A DNA stretch of 20,379 nt from Coptodactyla brooksi (taxonomy: Eukaryota > Arthropoda > Insecta > Coleoptera > Scarabaeidae). The stretch is from assembly GCA_033557675.1 (NCBI GenBank), contig JAWQRM010000694.1, forward strand, positions 1 through 20,379. The letters are read 5' to 3'. Of this stretch, positions 18,427 to 20,379 are shown one piece after another. A program made the position numbers and the translations under genes. The notes under the pieces were generated by a model. That model did not search any database. It was given only the letters and a program-made list of their open reading frames with translations, and was not told the origin of the DNA. Within the stretch, counting starts at the first letter, position 1; each line of letters begins with the position of its first letter.

Positions 18427-18469
18427 GCTCCTGATGATGCTAACTTGGTTAGCGAAACGTGTGTCGAGC
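18427..18469 (+). ncRNA. candidate minimal hammerhead ribozyme (type I-like)
   Basis: Read 5' to 3': GCTC (stem I), CTGATGA (core), T, GCTAAC-TTG-GTTAGC (perfect 6-bp stem II), GAAAC, GTGT, GTC, GAGC (stem I partner). Known of the family: the hammerhead core is CUGANGA-stem II-GAAA-stem III-UH, and Penelope-like elements and retrozymes often have a one- or two-pair stem III, as here (A-C..G-U). Deviations are one extra T between CTGATGA and stem II and a stem I of only 4 bp. Similar CTGANGATG-stem-CGAAACG motifs are widespread in invertebrate repeats, so this may be a relic fold rather than an active ribozyme. Confidence 0.45.
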
Positions 18470-18479
18470 ATTCTCTCTT

Positions 18480-18548
18480 CATATTTTCGCGTAGTAGTGA
18501 CTTCGTTTTTAGTTTGTTACAAAGCCAAAGGTTCCAAACCCTCAACTT
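18480..18548 (+). repeat. tail of the dispersed palindromic repeat family
   Basis: GCGTAGTAGTGAC, then TTTAGTTTGTTAC and AAAGCCAAAGGTTCCAAAC, then CTCAACTTT. It matches the right end and tail of copy 2 (12638-12695) and the inverted outer arm of copy 3. With the fold at 18427 it forms a single, non-palindromic unit of the family. Confidence 0.65.
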
Positions 18549-18584
18549 TAGTTATTACGCTCTTCTTCGAAGATTCATCATCAA

Positions 18585-18880
18585 TTCAATGAGTATTCAG
18601 CGAATGTATGGCGCTGCACATGATCTGCTGGCTTCAGTTCTTGTGCCAACTGGATCTTGTAAGCATACCAATGCAAATGTTTCGCCAAAATTCGCTGCAG
18701 AGCTGCTTGAAATGTCCAATTGCTCAGCACGATGGCGAATGGAGGTAGAAGGACTTTCGTCAACACTCGCACTCACTTCGACTATGTTTTCATTCGATCG
18801 ACCGGTACGAGGACAGCCACTGCTTTTTGTGGTCAGAATTGAACCAGTAACCTCAAATTTTTGGATTAAATCCACCATAG
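18585..18880 (-). pseudogene. Tc1/mariner-superfamily transposase, N-terminal HTH part, frameshifted
   Basis: The first frame reads MVDLIQKFEVTGSILTTKSS, then GCPRTGRSNENIVEVSASVD and ESPSTSIRHRAEQLDIS. At about 18700-18712 the match moves to another frame: ALQRILAKHLHWYAYKIQLA then QELKPADHVQRHTFAEYSLN, and a stop. These are the standard HTH, GRPRT-type hook and LQRIL..DLHLHPYKIQLTQELKP blocks of an insect transposase group related to the one at 1-330. The catalytic domain is absent; where it should begin (below 18585) the palindromic repeat tail starts. It is a 5' fragment of a dead element. Confidence 0.78.
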
Positions 18881-18891
18881 TGGATTGTGCG

Positions 18892-18922
18892 TGACGCACC
18901 ATCCACACGAGATGGTGCGTCA
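18892..18922. repeat. perfect 12-bp inverted repeat at the start of the transposase relic
   Basis: TGACGCACCATC (18892-18903) and GATGGTGCGTCA (18911-18922) are exact reverse complements around CACACGA. It lies immediately before the transposase relic in that strand's sense. It could be a local foldback duplication or the remains of a terminal repeat. Confidence 0.75.
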
Positions 18923-20379
18923 TGATGATCAAGAGAGGTGAGGACTCTTCAAACCATCTTCGCAAAATTTTCACAATTTTTATAGTGAAGTTTCACGACT
19001 TCTATGCGTTACTCGATCGTATAATTCTCCATGATTTAACCTTGATACTTTCTAATGGCAGTTGTCAAAGATTACTATTCTATGTTCAACACAAAAAGTC
19101 TAAAATTTAAAATGTCAGATCATTCTGAAACACTTTTATGTTAGCTTTTAAATTATTGACATTTATCATAAAAAGACCTTTTTTTTTGTTTTGTTTGCCT
19201 ATTACTAATATGCGGCTTTTCTTCCACTAGTAAAGAAACACTTATTATTATTAGTGGATTATTGTCATTTGCTGCTATTTTGGGACAATCTAAAGAAGTC
19301 TTTTACCGCACGAACTTAACTTGTCTTAAACCTTTACGGAACGCAGAAGTTAATTTTAAACGTGCTCTTGGAACCCTGTTATCATATGTGATTTATTAAG
19401 AAGTAATTATTATGTCTGGACGTGTTTTCAGCAATTCAAACAACAATCAAATATGCAACAATTCGAAAAAGGTTAATGGTTAAAAATTATCTGTTAAATA
19501 AAGGATATTTGTTTCCTCCCTAGAAATGATTTCGATTAGTAGTTTGCTAAGAAGAAGGAAGACCGATACAGTATGAGGATAAAATCTCGCACTTTAGGAC
19601 TTTTAAGCCGCGCCCGCAATACGTAGTGGGAGGGGGAGCATCGGCTTTGTTGAATGGTTAGCATGGGTTAGGATTTTTTAGAATTCAGTTCAACGATTCT
19701 TCAATAATTAGCTCATCCTTTTTACGATTGAAAAATTGTTAGAATTGATGTATTTACAATTATATATATTATATTTAATATGCTTTATATATTGCATTAA
19801 CATATGCTTACTTTAAAGTTAAGTGCATCCGTATCTTAAATTATCTTGAAAATTTTGTTTCTTCTTTAACATTAAAAATAATAATATTCAAAAAATATCA
19901 ACTAATAAATATGCTAATCGGGCCACAATGCACTGAATCAAAACATACTTTATTAATTCAAATTGGTCAAATTAAAATATGATTTGAATTGAGAAAAATT
20001 TCAAGTAGTAAACATAGTAGAATGCTACTATTTCTATAAAGCAGACGTAATAACATGTTTTTACAAATGAGTAAACCGGAGATCTTAGAAATATTTCCAT
20101 TTAAATGTTATTGACATTAAATGTTGATTGCACAAAAGGAAAACAAAAAAAAATCTAAAATAAAGTAAATTCTTAAAACCCCATTTGAACATAAAAAAGA
20201 ATACTAAATGAAAAAAATTACTATAGCGGAATACTAAACACGAAAAAGAATACTAAATTACAAAAATTAATTTCCAAATTACAATAAATTCAAATAGGCC
20301 GCCCTGAGATGCCAAACAGTAACCTAATCTCTCATAGAAATTCCTTCTAACATTAGAAAGCATTTCAGGTGTGAGAAAG
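18923..20379. other. AT-rich stretch without a supported gene
   Basis: No gene is seen. A small G+C-richer patch (about 19605-19650, GCCGCGCCCGC then GGGAGGGGGAGC) could be promoter-like, but no start or first exon can be tied to it. The Ttd14-like 5' exons are not recognisable here. Confidence 0.5.

Noticed and set aside
18336..18592. Several frames around the palindromic repeat unit
   Set aside because: They arise from repeat DNA. The translations share nothing with proteins, while the DNA itself is repeated in non-coding copies.
19310..19392. Minus-strand exon-like stretch, AACAG to GCG-GTAAAA, reading RVPRARLKLTSAFRKGLRQV
   Set aside because: Its end phase (two bases left over) does not fit the next Ttd14 exon, and the 24 residues match nothing known to me.

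Overview
This is an AT-rich, intron-bearing eukaryotic genome window, almost certainly from an insect. The evidence is a spliced animal gene whose best match I recognise is arthropod Ttd14, plus decayed Tc1/mariner-superfamily transposases of types common in insect (notably beetle) genomes. No bacterial operon, rRNA, tRNA or CRISPR structure was seen. No database search was run; all identifications come from family knowledge and reading the sequence.

Main host gene: on the minus strand, six exons between 12224 and 2926 splice in a single consistent frame to 377 residues ending in a stop. They encode most of a Ttd14-like protein (TRPL translocation defect 14: P-loop NTPase domain plus CYTH-like domain). 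The 5' exon(s) carrying the P-loop were not found up to 20379, so they probably lie beyond the right edge. The introns are either tiny (63 and 64 bp) or large and filled with repeats. The 1.75-kb intron holds a dead mariner transposase, the 1.5-kb intron a dead Tc1 transposase, and the 4.8-kb intron a palindromic repeat.

Upstream of 12224, presumably inside the first large Ttd14 intron, three plus-strand exons (13268-13774) with matching phases and canonical splice sites look like the 3' end of a nested host gene that I do not recognise. A transposase C-terminal remnant follows it. Two inverted copies of a ~0.4-kb TIR element (MITE-like) lie at 14119-14524 and 16787-17216.

The most unusual signal is a dispersed repeat family built as imperfect palindromes (9131-9318, 12475-12658, 18060-18291) plus a related single unit at 18427-18548. 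Its arms share a conserved core, roughly GGTTAGCGAAACGTGYGTC. In the unit at 18427-18469 that core sits in a layout closely resembling a minimal hammerhead ribozyme: CTGATGA, a perfect stem II, GAAAC, a minimal stem III, a GTC cleavage triplet and a 4-bp closing stem I. A sister copy 238 bp upstream keeps the fold but has lost the cleavage triplet.

The left edge (1-330) holds another broken transposase N-terminus, and 18585-18880 a frameshifted transposase N-terminus. The remainder (331-2925, most of 5278-10063, 14525-16786, 18923-20379) is AT-rich non-coding sequence in which I see no convincing gene.
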